Assembly: GCF_051014685.1 (NCBI RefSeq)
Contig: NW_027478459.1
Coordinates: 620,001 to 684,000 of the forward strand
Direction: 5' to 3'
Length of the DNA: 64,000 bases
Source: Ptiloglossa arizonensis
Taxonomy: Eukaryota; Arthropoda; Insecta; Hymenoptera; Colletidae
A program made the position numbers and the translations under genes. The notes below the pieces were generated by a model, which was not told the origin of the DNA, did not search any database, and saw nothing but the letters and a program-made list of their open reading frames with translations. Positions 12,091 to 24,110 of the stretch are shown here, piece by piece; position 1 is the stretch's first letter, and every line of letters starts with the position of its first letter.

Positions 12091-14744
12091 GGAAGTTTGA
12101 AGTTAAGGAATGATTGAGAAACCATCAAAATTTTCGCAAGTCTGATACTCGAAACCAATAACTGGAATGGCCTAGGAGGAAAGTACACACACCATTGTAT
12201 TCGGGCGTGTTTCTACTTTCAGATGCAACAGGAATTACTCGAGTTCGTCAATCCGTTCGCAAGATATGGGAGTTTGAAGTTAAGGAATGCTTGAGAAACC
12301 ATCAAAATTTTCGCAAGTCTGATACTCGAAACCAATAACTACTATGGCCTAGGGCAAAAATGCATATACCGTTGTAACCGGGCGAGTTTCTGCTTTCAGA
12401 TGCAATAGGAAATTCTCGAGTTCGTCAATCCGTTCGCGAGATATGTAAGTGTGAAGTTAAGGAATGGTTGAGAAACCATCAAAATTATCGCAAGTCTGAT
12501 ACTCGAAACCAATAACTGCAATGGCCTAGGGGAAAAATACACATACCGTTGTAATCGGGCGAGTTTCTACTTCCACATGCAACAGAAATTTCTCGAGTTC
12601 GTCAATCCGTTCGCGAGAAATGGGAGTTTGAAGTTAGGAACGGTTGAGGAACCATCAAAATTTTCGCTGGTCTAATACTCGAAACCAATAACTGGAATGG
12701 CCTAGGGGAAAAGTACACATACCATTGTAATCGGGCGAGTTTCTACTATCAGATGCAACAGGAATTTCTCGAGTTCGTCAATCCGTTCGCGAGAAATGGG
12801 AGTTTGAAGTTAAGGAATGGTTGAGAAACCATCAAAATTTTCGCAAGTCTGATACTCGAAACCAATAACGACAACGGCCTAGTGGAAAAACATACATACC
12901 GTTGTAATCGGGCGAGTTTCTACTTTCAGATGCAACAGGAATTTCTCGATTTCGTCAATGCGTTCGCGAGGTATGGGAGTTTGAAGTTAAGGAATGGCTG
13001 AGAAATCATCAAAATTTTCGCAAGTCTGATACTCGAATCCAATAACTATTATGGCCTAGGGCAAAAATACACATACCGTTGTAATCGGGCGAGTTTCTGC
13101 TTTCAGATGCAATAGGAAATTCTCGAGTTCGTCAATCCGTTCGCGAGATATGGGAGTTTGAAATTAAGGAATGTTTGAGAAACTATCAAAATTTTCACTG
13201 GTCTGATACTCGAAACCAATAACTGGAATGGCCTAGGGGAAAAGTACACACACCATTGTAATCGGGCGAGTTTCTACTTTCAGATGCAACAGGAATTTCT
13301 CGAGTTCGTCAATCCGTTCGCGAGATATGGGAGTTTGAAATTAAGGAATGCTTGAGAAACCATCAAAATTTTCGCAAGTCTGATACTCGAAACCAATAAC
13401 TACTATGGCCTAGGGCAAAAATGCATATACCGTTGTATCCGGGCGAGTTTCTGCTTTCAGATGCAATAGGAATTTCTCGAGTTCGTCAATCCGTTCGCGA
13501 GATATGTAAGTGTGAAGTTATGGAATGGTTGAGAAACCATCAAAATTATCGCAAGTCTGATACTCGAAACCAATAACTGGAATGGCCTAGGGGAAAAGTA
13601 CACATACCATTGTAATCGGGCGAGTTTCTACTTTCAGATGCAACTGGAATTTCTCGAGTTCGTCAATCCGTTCGCGAAAAATGGCAGTTTGAAGTTACGG
13701 AATGGTTGTGAAACCATCAACATTTTCGCAATTGTGATGCTAGAAACGAATAACTGGAATGGCCTAGGGGAAAAGTACACATACCATTGTAATCGGGCGA
13801 GTTTCTACTTTCAGATGCAACAGGAATTTCTCGAGTTCGTCAATGCGTTCGCGAGATATGGGAGTTTGAAGTTAAGGAATGGCTGAGAAATCATAAAAAT
13901 TTTCGCAAGTCTGATACTCGAATCCAATAACTATTATGGCCTAGGGCAAAAATACACATACCGTTGTAATCGGGCGACATTCTGCTTTTAGATGCAATAG
14001 GAAATTCTCGAGTTCGTCAATCCGTTCGCGAGATATGGAAGTTTGAAGTTAAGGAATGCTTGAGAAACCATCAAAATTTTCGCAAGTCTGATACTCGAAA
14101 CCAATAACTACTATGGCCTAGGGCAAAAATGCATATACCGTTGTATCCGGGCGAGTTTCTGCTTTCAGATGCAATAGGAAATTCTCGAGTTCGTCAATCC
14201 GTTCTTGAGATATGTAAGTGTGAAGTTACGGAATGGTTGAGAAACCATCAAAATTATCGCAAGTCTGATACTCGAAACCAATAACTGGAATGGCCTAGGG
14301 GAAAAGTGCACATACCGTTGTAATCGGGCGAGTTTCTACTTTCAGATGCAACAGGAATTTCTCGAGTTCGTCAATCCGTTCGCGAGATATGGGAGTTCGA
14401 AGTTAAGGAATGGTTGAGAAACCATCAAAATTTTCGCTGGTCTAATACTCGAAACCAATAACTGGAATGGCCTAGGGGAAAAGTACACACACAATTGTAA
14501 TCGGGCGGGTTTCTACTTTAAGATACAACAGGAATTTCTCGAGTTCGTCAATGCGTTCGCGAGATATGGGAGTTTGAAGTTAAGGAATGGCTGAGAAATC
14601 ATCAAAATTTTCGCAAGTCTGATACTCGAATTCGATAACTATTATGGCCTTGGGCAAAAATACACATACCGTTGTAATCGGGCGAGTTTCTGCTTTTAGA
14701 TGCAATAGGAAATTCTCGAGTTCGTCAATCCTTTCGCGAGATAT
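12091..14744 (+). repeat. 15-monomer higher-order repeat, copy 2 (2654 bp)
   Basis: Second tandem copy of the 2654-bp 15-mer. The shared 1-bp deletion is near 12634. The divergent GTTGTGAAACCATCAACA monomer is near 13704 (copy 1: 11050), and TTCTTGAGATATG is near 14202. Matching to copy 1 stops around 14.75-14.82 kb, where the array continues as CCTAGGAGAAAAG and CACTGTAATCGGG types. Part of this copy was also transplanted to 18.64-20.34 kb. Confidence 0.88.
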
Positions 14745-16850
14745 GGAAGTTTGAAGTTAAGGAATGATTGAGAAACCATCAAAATTTTCGCAAGTCTGAT
14801 ACTCGAAACCAATAACTGGAATGGCCTAGGAGAAAAGTACACACACCACTGTAATCGGGCGGGTTTCCACTTTCAGATACAACAGGAATTTCTCGAGTTC
14901 GTCAATGCGTTCGCGAGCTATGGGAGTTTGAAGTTAAGGAATGGCTGAGAAATCATCAAAATTTTCGCAAGTCTGATACTCGAATCCAATAACTATTATG
15001 GCCTAGGGCAAAAATACACATACCGTTGTAATCGGGCGAGTTTCTGCTTTCAGATGCAATAGGAAATTCTCGAGTTCGTCTATCCGTTCGCGAGATATGG
15101 AAGTTTGAAGTTAAGGAATGATTGAGAAACCATCAAAATTTTCGCAAGTCTGATTCTCGAAACCAATAACTACAAAGGCCTAGCGGAAAAATACATATAC
15201 CGTTGTAATCGGGCGAGTTTCTTCTTTCACATGCAACAGGAAATTCTCGAGTTAGTCAATCCGTTCGCGAGATATGGGAGTTTGAAGTTAAGGAATGCTT
15301 GAGAAACCATCAAAATTTTCGCAAGTCTGATACTCGAATCCAATAACTATTATGGCCTAGGGCAAAAATACACATACCGTTGTGATCGGGCGAGTGTCTA
15401 CTTTCACATGCAACGGGAATTTCTCGAGTTCGTCTATCCGTTCACGAGATATGGGAGTTTGAAGTTAAGGAATGCTTGAGAAACCATCAAAATTTTCGCA
15501 AGTCTGATACTCGAATCCAATAACTATTATGGCCTAGGTCAAAAATTCACATACCGTTGTAATCGGGCGAGTTTCTGCTTTCAGATGCAATAGGAAATTC
15601 TCGAGTTCGTCAATCCGTTCGCGAGATATGGAAGTTTGAAGTTAAGGAATGATTGAGAAACCATCAAAATTTTCGCAAGTCTGATACTCGAAACCAGTAA
15701 CTGGAAGGGCCTAGGTGAAAAGTACACACACCATTGTAATCTGGCGGGTTTCTAATTTCAGATGCAATAGGAACTTCTCGAGTTCGTCATTCCGTTCGCG
15801 AGATATGGGAGTTTGAAATTAAGGAATGTTTGAGAAACCATCAAAATTTTCACTGGTCTGATACTCGAAACCAATAACTGGAATGGCCTAGGAGAAAAGT
15901 ACACACACCACTGTAATCGGGCGGGTTTCCACTTTCAGATACAACAGGAATTTCTCGAGTTCGTCAATGCGTTCGCGAGATATGGGAGTTTGAAGTTAAG
16001 GAATGGCTGAGAAATCATCAAAATTTTCGCAAGTCTGATACTCGAATCCAATAACTATTATGGCCTAGGGCAAAAATACACATACCGTTGTAATCGGGCG
16101 AGTTTCTGCTTTTAGATGCAATAGGAAATTCTCGAGTTCGTCAATCCGTTCGCGAGATATGGAAGTTTGAACTTAAGGAATGATTGAGAAACCATCAAAA
16201 TTTTCGCAAGTCTGATACTCGAATCCAATAACTACTGTGGCCTAGGGCAAAAATACACATACCGTTGTAATCGGGCGAGTTTCTGCTTTCAGATGCAATA
16301 GGAAATTCTCGAATTCGTCTATCCGTTCGCGAGATATGGGAGTTTGAAGTTAAGGAATGATTGAGAAACCATCAAAATTTTCGCAAGTCTGATTCTCGAA
16401 ACCAATAACTACAAAGGCCTAGCGGGAAAATACACATACCGTTGTAATCGGGCGAGTTTCTACTTTCATATGCAACAGGAAATTCTCGAGTTCGTCAATC
16501 CGTTCGCGAGATATGGAAGTTTGAAGTTAAGGAATGGTTGAGAAACCATCAAAATTTTCCTTGTGTCTGATACTCGAAACCAATAACTGGAATGGCCTAG
16601 GGGAAAAGTACACACACCATTGTAATATGGCGGGTTTCTACTTTCAGATGCAATAGGAATTTCTCGGGTTCGTCATTCCGTTCGCGAGATATGGGAGTTT
16701 GAAGTTAAGGAATGCTTGAGAAACCATCAAAATTTTCGCAAGTCTGATACTCGAAACCAATAACTACTATGGCCTAGGGCAAAAATGCATATACCGTTGT
16801 AACCAGGCGAGTTTCTGCTTTCAGATGCAAGAGGAATTTCTCGAGTTCGT
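14745..16850 (+). repeat. Central-subfamily mosaic, includes copied segment 15.4-16.6 kb
   Basis: Monomers of the ACTATTATGG, ACTACTGTGG and CCTAGCGGAAAAAT types. The stretch from about 15.4 to 16.6 kb matches about 28.86 to 30.05 kb in the same variant order. CTGGAAGGGCCTAGGTG at 15701 corresponds to 29157. The insertion TTTTCCTTGTGTC near 16555 corresponds to the one at 30011. The distance is 13,456 bp, or 76 monomers plus four bases, which equals the net indels located in between. Otherwise nothing but satellite is seen. Confidence 0.8.
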
Positions 16851-17440
16851 CAATCCGTTCACGAGATATGGGAGTTTGAAGTTAAGGTATGGTTGAGAAA
16901 CCATGAAAATTTTCGCTGGTCGAATACTCGAACCCAATAACTGGAATGGCCTAGGGGAAAAGTACAATCACCATTGTAATCGGGCGGGTTTCAACTTTCA
17001 GATACAACAGGAATTTCTCGAGTTCGTCAATGCGTTCGCGAGGTATGGGAGTTTGAAGTTAAGGAATGATTGAGAAACCATCACAATTTTCGCAAGTCTG
17101 ATACTCGAAACCAATAACTACTATGGCCTAGGGCAAAAATGCATATACCGTTGTAACCGGGCGAGTTTCTGCTTTCAGATGCAATAGGAATTTCTCGAGT
17201 TCGTCAATCCGTTCGCGAGATATGGGAGTTTGAAGTTAAGGTATGGTTGAGAAACCATGAAAATTTTCGCTGGTCGAATACTCGAAACCAATAACTGGAA
17301 TGGCCTAGGGGAAAAGTACAATCACCATTGTAATCGGGCGGGTTTCAACTTTCAGATACAACAGGAATTTCTCGAGTTCGTCAATGCGTTCGCGAGGTAT
17401 GGGAGTTTGAAGTTAAGGAATGATTGAGAAACCATCACAA
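16850..17440 (+). repeat. Dimeric higher-order repeat (354 bp), GATACAAC/ATGCATATACC pair
   Basis: Two monomer types alternate here. One carries TACAATCACCATTG then TTTCAACTTTCAGATACAAC; the other carries AATGCATATACCG and AACCGGGC. TACAATCACC occurs at about 16963 and 17317, 354 bp apart. The same dimer is amplified again at 20.3-21.3 kb. Confidence 0.78.
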
Positions 17441-18641
17441 TTTTCGCAAGTCTGATTCTCGAAACCAATAACTACAAAGGCCTAGCGGAAAAATACACAT
17501 ACCGTTGTAATCGGGCGAGTTTCTACTTTCACATGCAACAGGAAATTCTCGAGTTCGTCAATCCGTTCGCGAGATATGGAAGTTTGAAGTTAAGGAATGA
17601 TTGAGAAACCATCAAAATTTTCGCAAGTCTGACACTCGAATCCAATAACTACTGTGGCCTACGGCAAAAATACACATACCTTTGTAATCGGGCGAGTTTC
17701 TGCTTTCAGATGCAATAGGAAATTCTCGAGTTCGTCAATCCGTTCGCGAGATATGGAAGTTTGTAGTTAAGGAATGATTGAGAAACCATCAAAATTTTCG
17801 CAAGTCTGATACTCGAATCCAATAACTACTGTGGCCTAGGGCAAAAATACACATACCGTTGTAATCGGGCGAGTTTCTGCTTTCAGACGCAATAGGAAAT
17901 TCTCGAGTTCGTCTATCCGTTCGCGAGATATGGAAGTTTGAAGTTAAGGAATGATTGAGAAACCATCAAAATTTTCGCAAGTCTGATTCTCGAAACCAAT
18001 AACTACAAAGGCCTAGCGGAAAAATACACATACCGTTGTAATCGGGCGAGTTTCTACTTTCACATGCAACAGGAAATTCTCGAGTTCGTCAATCCGTTCG
18101 CGAGATATGGAAGTTTGAAGTTAAGGAATGATAGAGAAACCATCAAAATTTTCGCAAGTCTGACACTCGAAACCAATAACAGGAGTGGCCATGGGGAATA
18201 GTACACACACCATTGTAATCTGGCGGGTTGCTACTTTCAGATGCAATAGGAATTTCTCGAGTTCGTCATTCCGTTCGCGAGATATGGGAGTTTGAAGTTA
18301 AGGAATGGCTGAGAAATCATCAAAATTTTCGCAAGTCTGATACTCGAATCCAATAACTACTATGGCCTAGGGCAAAAATACACATACCGTTGTAATCGGG
18401 CGAGTTTCTGGTTTCAGATGCAATAGGAAATTCTCGAGTTCGTCTATCCGTTCGCGAGATATGGGAGTTTGAATTTAAGGAAAGGTTGAGAAACCATCAA
18501 AATTTTCGCAAGTCTGATACTCGAAACCAATAACTACAAAGGCCTAGGGGAAAAATACACATACCTTTGTAATCGGGCGCGTTTCTACTTTCAGATGCAA
18601 CAGGAATTTCTCGAGCTCGTCAATCCGTTCGCGAGGTATGG
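17440..18641 (+). repeat. Central-subfamily monomers, part of a thrice-copied block
   Basis: GCAAGTCTGATTCTCG then CCTAGCGG then ACTACTGTGGCCTACGG occur in this order from about 17445. The order repeats from 23641 and from 26830. The offsets are 6196 and 3189 bp, or 35 monomers +1 and 18 monomers +3. These residuals match the 1-bp insertions found between copies. Around 18.18 kb a monomer reads AACAGGAGTGGCCATGGGG and has lost the CCTAGG site. No gene is present. Confidence 0.72.
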
Positions 18642-20340
18642 GAGTTTGAAATTAAGGAATGCTTGAGAAACCATCAAAATTTTCGCAAGTCTGATACTCG
18701 AAACCAATAACTACTATGGCCTAGGGCAAAAATGCATATACCGTTGTATCCGGGCGAGTTTCTGCTTTCAGATGCAATAGGAATTTCTCGAGTTCGTCAA
18801 TCCGTTCGCGAGATATGTAAGTGTGAAGTTAAGGAATGGTTGAGAAACCATCAAAATTATCGCAAGTCTGATACTCGAAACCAATAACTGGAATGGCCTA
18901 GGGGAAAAGTACACATACCATTGTAATCGGGCGAGTTTCTACTTTCAGATGCAACAGGAATTTCTCGAGTTCGTCAATGCGTTCGCGAGATATGGGAGTT
19001 TGAAGTTAAGGAATGGCTGAGAAATCATAAAAATTTTCGCAAGTCTGATACTCGAATCCAATAACTATTATGGCCTAGGGCAAAAATACACATACCGTTG
19101 TAATCGGGTGACATTCTGCTTTTTGATGCAATAGGAAATTCTCGAGTTCGTCAATCCGTTCGCGAGATATGGAAGTTTGAAGTTAAGGAATGCTTGAGAA
19201 ACCATCAAAATTTTCGCAAGTCTGATACTCGAAACCAATAACTACTATGGCCTAGGGCAAAAATGCATATACCGTTGTATCCGGGCGAGTTTCTGCTTTC
19301 AGATGCAATAGGAAATTCTCGAGTTCGTCAATCCGTTCTTGAGATATGTAAGTGTGAAGTTACGGAATGGTTGAGAAACCATCAAAATTATCGCAAGTCT
19401 GATACTCGAAACCAATAACTGGAACGGCCTAGGGGAAAAGTGCACATACCGTTGTAATCGGGCGAGTTTCTACTTTCAGATGCAACAGGAATTTCTCGAG
19501 TTCGTCAATCCGTTCGCGAGATATGGGAGTTTGAATTTAAGGAAAGGTTGAGAAACCATCAAAATTTTCGCAAGTCTGATACTCGAAACCAATAACTACA
19601 AAGGCCTAGGGGAAAAATACACATACCGTTGTAATCGGGCGAGTTTCTACTTCCACATGCAACAGGAATTTCTCGAGTTCGTCAATCCGTTCGCGAGATA
19701 TGGGAGTTCGAAGTTAAGGAATGGTTGAGAAACCATCAAAATTTTCGCTGGTCTAATACTCGAAACCAATAACTGGAATGGCCTAGGGGAAAAGTACACA
19801 CACAATTGTAATCGGGCGGGTTTCTACTTTAAGATACAACAGGAATTTCTCGAGTTCGTCAATGCGTTCGCGAGATATGGGAGTTTGAAGTTAAGGAATG
19901 GCTGAGAAATCATCAAAATTTTCGCAAGTCTGATACTCGAATTCGATAACTATTATGGCCTTGGGCAAAAATACACATACCGTTGTAATCGGGCGAGTTT
20001 CTGCTTTTAGATGCAATAGGAAATTCTCGAGTTCGTCAATCCTTTCGCGAGATATGGAAGTTTGAAGTTAAGGAATGATTGAGAAACCATCAAAATTTTC
20101 GCAAGTCTGATACTCGAAACCAATAACTGGAATGGCCTAGGAGAAAAGTACACACACCACTGTAATCGGGCGGGTTTCCACTTTCAGATACAACAGGAAT
20201 TTCTCAAGTTCGTCAATGCGTTCGCGAGCTATGGGAGTTTGAAGTTAAGGAATGGCTGAGAAATCATCAAAATTTTCGCAAGTCTGATACTCGAATCCAA
20301 TAACTATTATGGCCTAGGGCAAAAATACACATACCGTTGT
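18642..20340 (+). repeat. Transplanted copy of 13.33-15.03 kb, with one monomer lost and one gained
   Basis: Variant order follows 13331-15029. The offset starts at 5311 bp and falls to 5134 near 18975, because the divergent GATGCTAGAAACG monomer is missing here. It returns to 5311 near 19702, where an extra GAATTTAAGGAAAGG monomer has been inserted. Markers shared in order are GTATCCGGGC, TTCTTGAGATATG, GTGCACATACC, GAATTCGATAACTATT, CAATCCTTTCG and CGAGCTATGGG. This shows gain and loss in whole-monomer steps after the copying event. Confidence 0.8.
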
Positions 20341-21290
20341 AACCGGGCGAGTTTCTGCTTTCAGATGCAATAGGAATTTCTCGAGTTCGTCAATCCGTTC
20401 GCGAGATATGGGAGTTTGAAGTTAAGGTATGGTTGAGAAACCATGAAAATTTTCGCTGGTCGAATACTCGAAACCAATAACTGGAATGGCCTAGGGGAAA
20501 AGTACAATCACCATTGTAATCGGGCGGGTTTCAACTTTCAGATACAACAGGAATTTCTCGAGTTCGTCAATGCGTTCGCGAGGTATGGGAGTTTGAAGTT
20601 AAGGAATGATTGAGAAACCATCACAATTTTCGCAAGTCTGATACTCGAATCCAATAACTATTATGGCCTAGGGCAAAAATACACATACCGTTGTAACCGG
20701 GCGAGTTTCTGCTTTCAGATGCAATAGGAATTTCTCGAGTTCGTCAATCCGTTCGCGAGATATGGGAGTTTGAAGTTAAGGTATGGTTGAGAAACCATGA
20801 AAATTTTCGCTGGTCGAATACTCGAAACCAATAACTGGAATGGCCTAGGGGAAAAGTACAATCACCATTGTAATCGGGCGGGTTTCAACTTTCAGATACA
20901 ACAGGAATTTCTCGAGTTCGTCAATGCGTTCGCGAGGTATGGGAGTTTGAAGTTAAGGAATGATTGAGAAACCATCACAATTTTCGCAAGTCTGATACTC
21001 GAAACCAATAACTACTATGGCCTAGGGCAAAAATGCATATACCGTTGTAACCGGGCGAGTTTCTGCTTTCAGATGCAATAGGAATTTCTCGAGTTCGTCA
21101 ATCCGTTCGCGAGATATGGGAGTTTGAAGTTAAGGTATGGTTGAGAAACCATGAAAATTTTCGCTGGTCGAATACTCGAAACCAATAACTGGAATGGCCT
21201 AGGGGAAAAGTACAACCACCATTGTAATCGGGCGGGTTTCAACTTTCAGATACAACAGGAATTTCTCGAGTTCGTCAATGCGTTCGCGAA
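20340..21290 (+). repeat. Dimeric higher-order repeat (354 bp), three units
   Basis: The marker TACAATCACC or its variant TACAACCACC lies at about 20503, 20857 and 21211, exactly two monomers apart. GGTCGAATACTCG and GATACAACAGG keep the same spacing. This is the dimer seen at 16.85-17.44 kb, further amplified. Confidence 0.8.
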
Positions 21291-22110
21291 GTATGGAAGT
21301 TTGAAGTTAAGGAATGATTGAGAAACCATCAAAATTTTCGCAAGTCTGATACTCGAATCCAATAACTACTGTGGCCTACGGCAAAAATACACATACCTTT
21401 GTAATCGGGCGAGTTTCTGCTTTCAGATGCAATAGGAAATTCTCGAGTTCGTCAATCCGTTCGCGAGATATGGAAGTTTGAAGTTAAGGAATGATTGAGA
21501 AACCATCAAAATTTTCGCAAGTCTGATACTCGAAACCAATAACTACAATGGCCTAAGGCAAAAATGCACATACCGTTGTAATCGGGCGAGTTTCTACTTT
21601 CATATGCAACAGGAAATTCTCGAGTTCGTCAATCCGTTCGCGAGATATGGAAGTTTGAAGTTAAGGAATGGTTGAGAAACCATCAAAATTTTCCTTGTGT
21701 CTGATACTCGAAACCAATAACTAGAAAGGCCTAGGAGAAAAGTACACCCACCATTGTATTCGGGCGTGTTTCTACTTTCTGATGCAACAGGAATTTCTCG
21801 AGTTCGTCAATCCGTTCGCAAGATATGGGAGTTCGAAGTTAAGGAATGCTTGAGAAACCATCAAAATTTTCGCAAGTCTGATACTCGAAACCAATAACTA
21901 CTATGGCTTAGGGCAAAAATGCATATACCGTTGTAACCGGGCGATTTTCTGCTTTCAGATGCAATAGGAAATTCTCGAGTTCGTCAATCCGTTCGCGAGA
22001 TATGTAAGTGTGAAGTTAAGGAATGGTTGAGAAACCATCAAAATTATCGCAAGTCTGATACTCGAAACCAATAACTGGAATGGCCTAGGGGAAAAGTACA
22101 CATACCATTG
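21290..22110 (+). repeat. Central-subfamily monomers without a clear local HOR
   Basis: Five or so monomers including ACTACTGTGGCCTACGG, CCTAAGGCAAAAATGCAC and the TTTTCCTTGTGTC insertion near 21691. They share markers with 24.1-24.9 kb but no tandem period is evident inside. No non-satellite sequence is seen. Confidence 0.7.
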
Positions 22111-23550
22111 TAATCGGGCGAGTTTCTACTTCCAGATGCAACAGGAATTTCTCGAGTTCGTCAATCCGTTCGCGAGAAATGGGAGTTTGAAGTTAAGGAA
22201 TGGTTGAGAAACCATCAAAATTTTCGCAAGTCTGATACTCGAAACCAATAACTACAATGGCCTAAGGCAAAAATGCACATACCGTTGTAACCGGGCGAGT
22301 TTCTGCTTTCAGATGCAATAGGAAATTCTCGAGTTCGACAATCCGTTCGCGAGATATGTAAGTGTGAAATTAAGGAATGGTTGAGAAACCATCAAAATTT
22401 TCGCTGGTCGAATACTCGAAACCAATAACTGGAATGCCCTAGGGGAAAAGTACACACACCATTGTAATATGGCGGGTTTCTACTTTCAGATGCAATAGGA
22501 ATTTCTCGGGTTCGTCACTCCGTTCGCGAGATATGGGAGTTTGAAGTTAAGGAATGCTTGAGAAACCATCAAAATTTTCGCAAGTCTGATACTCGAAACC
22601 AATAACTACTATGGCCTAGGGCAAAAATGCATATACCGTTGTAACCGGGCGAGTTTCTGCTTTCAGATGCAATAGGAATTTCTCGAGTTCGTCAATCCGT
22701 TCGCGAGATATGGGAGTTTGAAGTTAAGGTATGGTTGAGAAACCATGAAAATTTTCGCTGGTCGAATACTCGAAACCAATAACTGGAATGGCCTAGGGGA
22801 AAAGTACAATCACCATTGTAATCGGGCGGGTTTCAACTTTCAGATACAACAGGAATTTCTCGAGTTCGTCAATGCGTTCGCGAGGTATGGGAGTTTGAAG
22901 TTAAGGAATGATTGAGAAACCATCACAATTTTCGCAAGTCTGATACTCGAATCCAATAACTACTGTGGCCTAGGGCAAAAATACACATACCGTTGTAATC
23001 GGGCGAGTTTCTACTTCCAGATGCAACAGGAATTTCTCGAGTTCGTCAATCCGTTCGCGAGAAATGGGAGTTTGAAGTTAAGGAATGGTTGAGAAACCAT
23101 CAAAATTTTCGCAAGTCTGATACTCGAAACCAATAACTACAATGGCCTAAGGCAAAAATGCACATACCGTTGTAACCGGGCGAGTTTCTGCTTTCAGATG
23201 CAATAGGAAATTCTCGAGTTCGACAATCCGTTCGCGAGATATGTAAGTGTGAAATTAAGGAATGGTTGAGAAACCATCAAAATTTTCGCTGGTCGAATAC
23301 TCGAAACCAATAACTGGAATGCCCTAGGGGAAAAGTACACACACCATTGTAATATGGCGGGTTTCTACTTTCAGATGCAATAGGAATTTCTCGGGTTCGT
23401 CACTCCGTTCGCGAGATATGGGAGTTTGAAGTTAAGGAATGCTTGAGAAACCATCAAAATTTTCGCAAGTCTGATACTCGAAACCAATAACTACTATGGC
23501 CTAGGGCAAAAATGCATATACCGTTGTAACCGGGCGGGTTTCAACTTTCA
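22110..23550 (+). repeat. 5-monomer higher-order repeat, 885 bp, about 1.6 copies
   Basis: TCCAGATGCAACAGG is at 22131 and 23016, a distance of 885 bp (5 x 177). In both copies it is followed in order by CCTAAGGCAAAAATGCAC, TTCGACAATCCG, GCCCTAGGGG, AATATGGCGGG and CTCGGGTTCGTCACTCC. The second copy breaks off near 23.53 kb, where it joins the GATACAAC type. A further partial copy (GCCCTAGGGG, AATATGGCGGG) is at 26.2-26.45 kb. Confidence 0.8.
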
Positions 23551-24110
23551 GATACAACAGGAATTTCTCGAGTTCGTCAATGCGTTCGCGAGGTATGGGA
23601 GTTTGAAGTTAAGGAATGATTGAGAAACCATCACAATTTTCGCAAGTCTGATTCTCGAAACCAATAACTACAAAGGCCTAGCGGAAAAATACACATACCG
23701 TTGTAATCGGGCGAGTTTCTACTTTCACATGCAACAGGAAATTCTCGAGTTCGTCAATCCGTTCGCGAGATATGGAAGTTTGAAGTTAAGGAATGATTGA
23801 GAAACCATCAAAATTTTCGCAAGTCTGATACTCGAATCCAATAACTACTGTGGCCTACGGCAAAAATACACATACCTTTGTAATCGGGCGAGTTTCTGCT
23901 TTCAGATGCAATAGGAAATTCTCGAGTTCGTCAATCCTTTCGCGAGATATGGAAGTTTGAAGTTAAGGAATGATTGAGAAACCATCAAAATTTTCGCAAG
24001 TCTGATACTCGAATCCAATAACTACTGTGGCCTAGGGCAAAAATACACATACCGTTGTAATCGGGCGAGTTTCTGCTTTCAGATGCAATAGGAAATTCTC
24101 GAGTTCGTCA
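23550..24110 (+). repeat. Second copy of the CCTAGCGG / CCTACGG block
   Basis: About three monomers matching 17.38-17.9 kb and 26.74-27.24 kb in variant order: GATTCTCG, CCTAGCGG, then ACTACTGTGGCCTACGG. Nothing other than satellite is present. Confidence 0.7.

Noticed and set aside
16311..16316. Unique GAATTC site as a possible junction
   Set aside because: It is a single-base variant of CTCGAGTTC (now CTCGAATTC) with normal flanking sequence, so it marks a mutation and not a junction.
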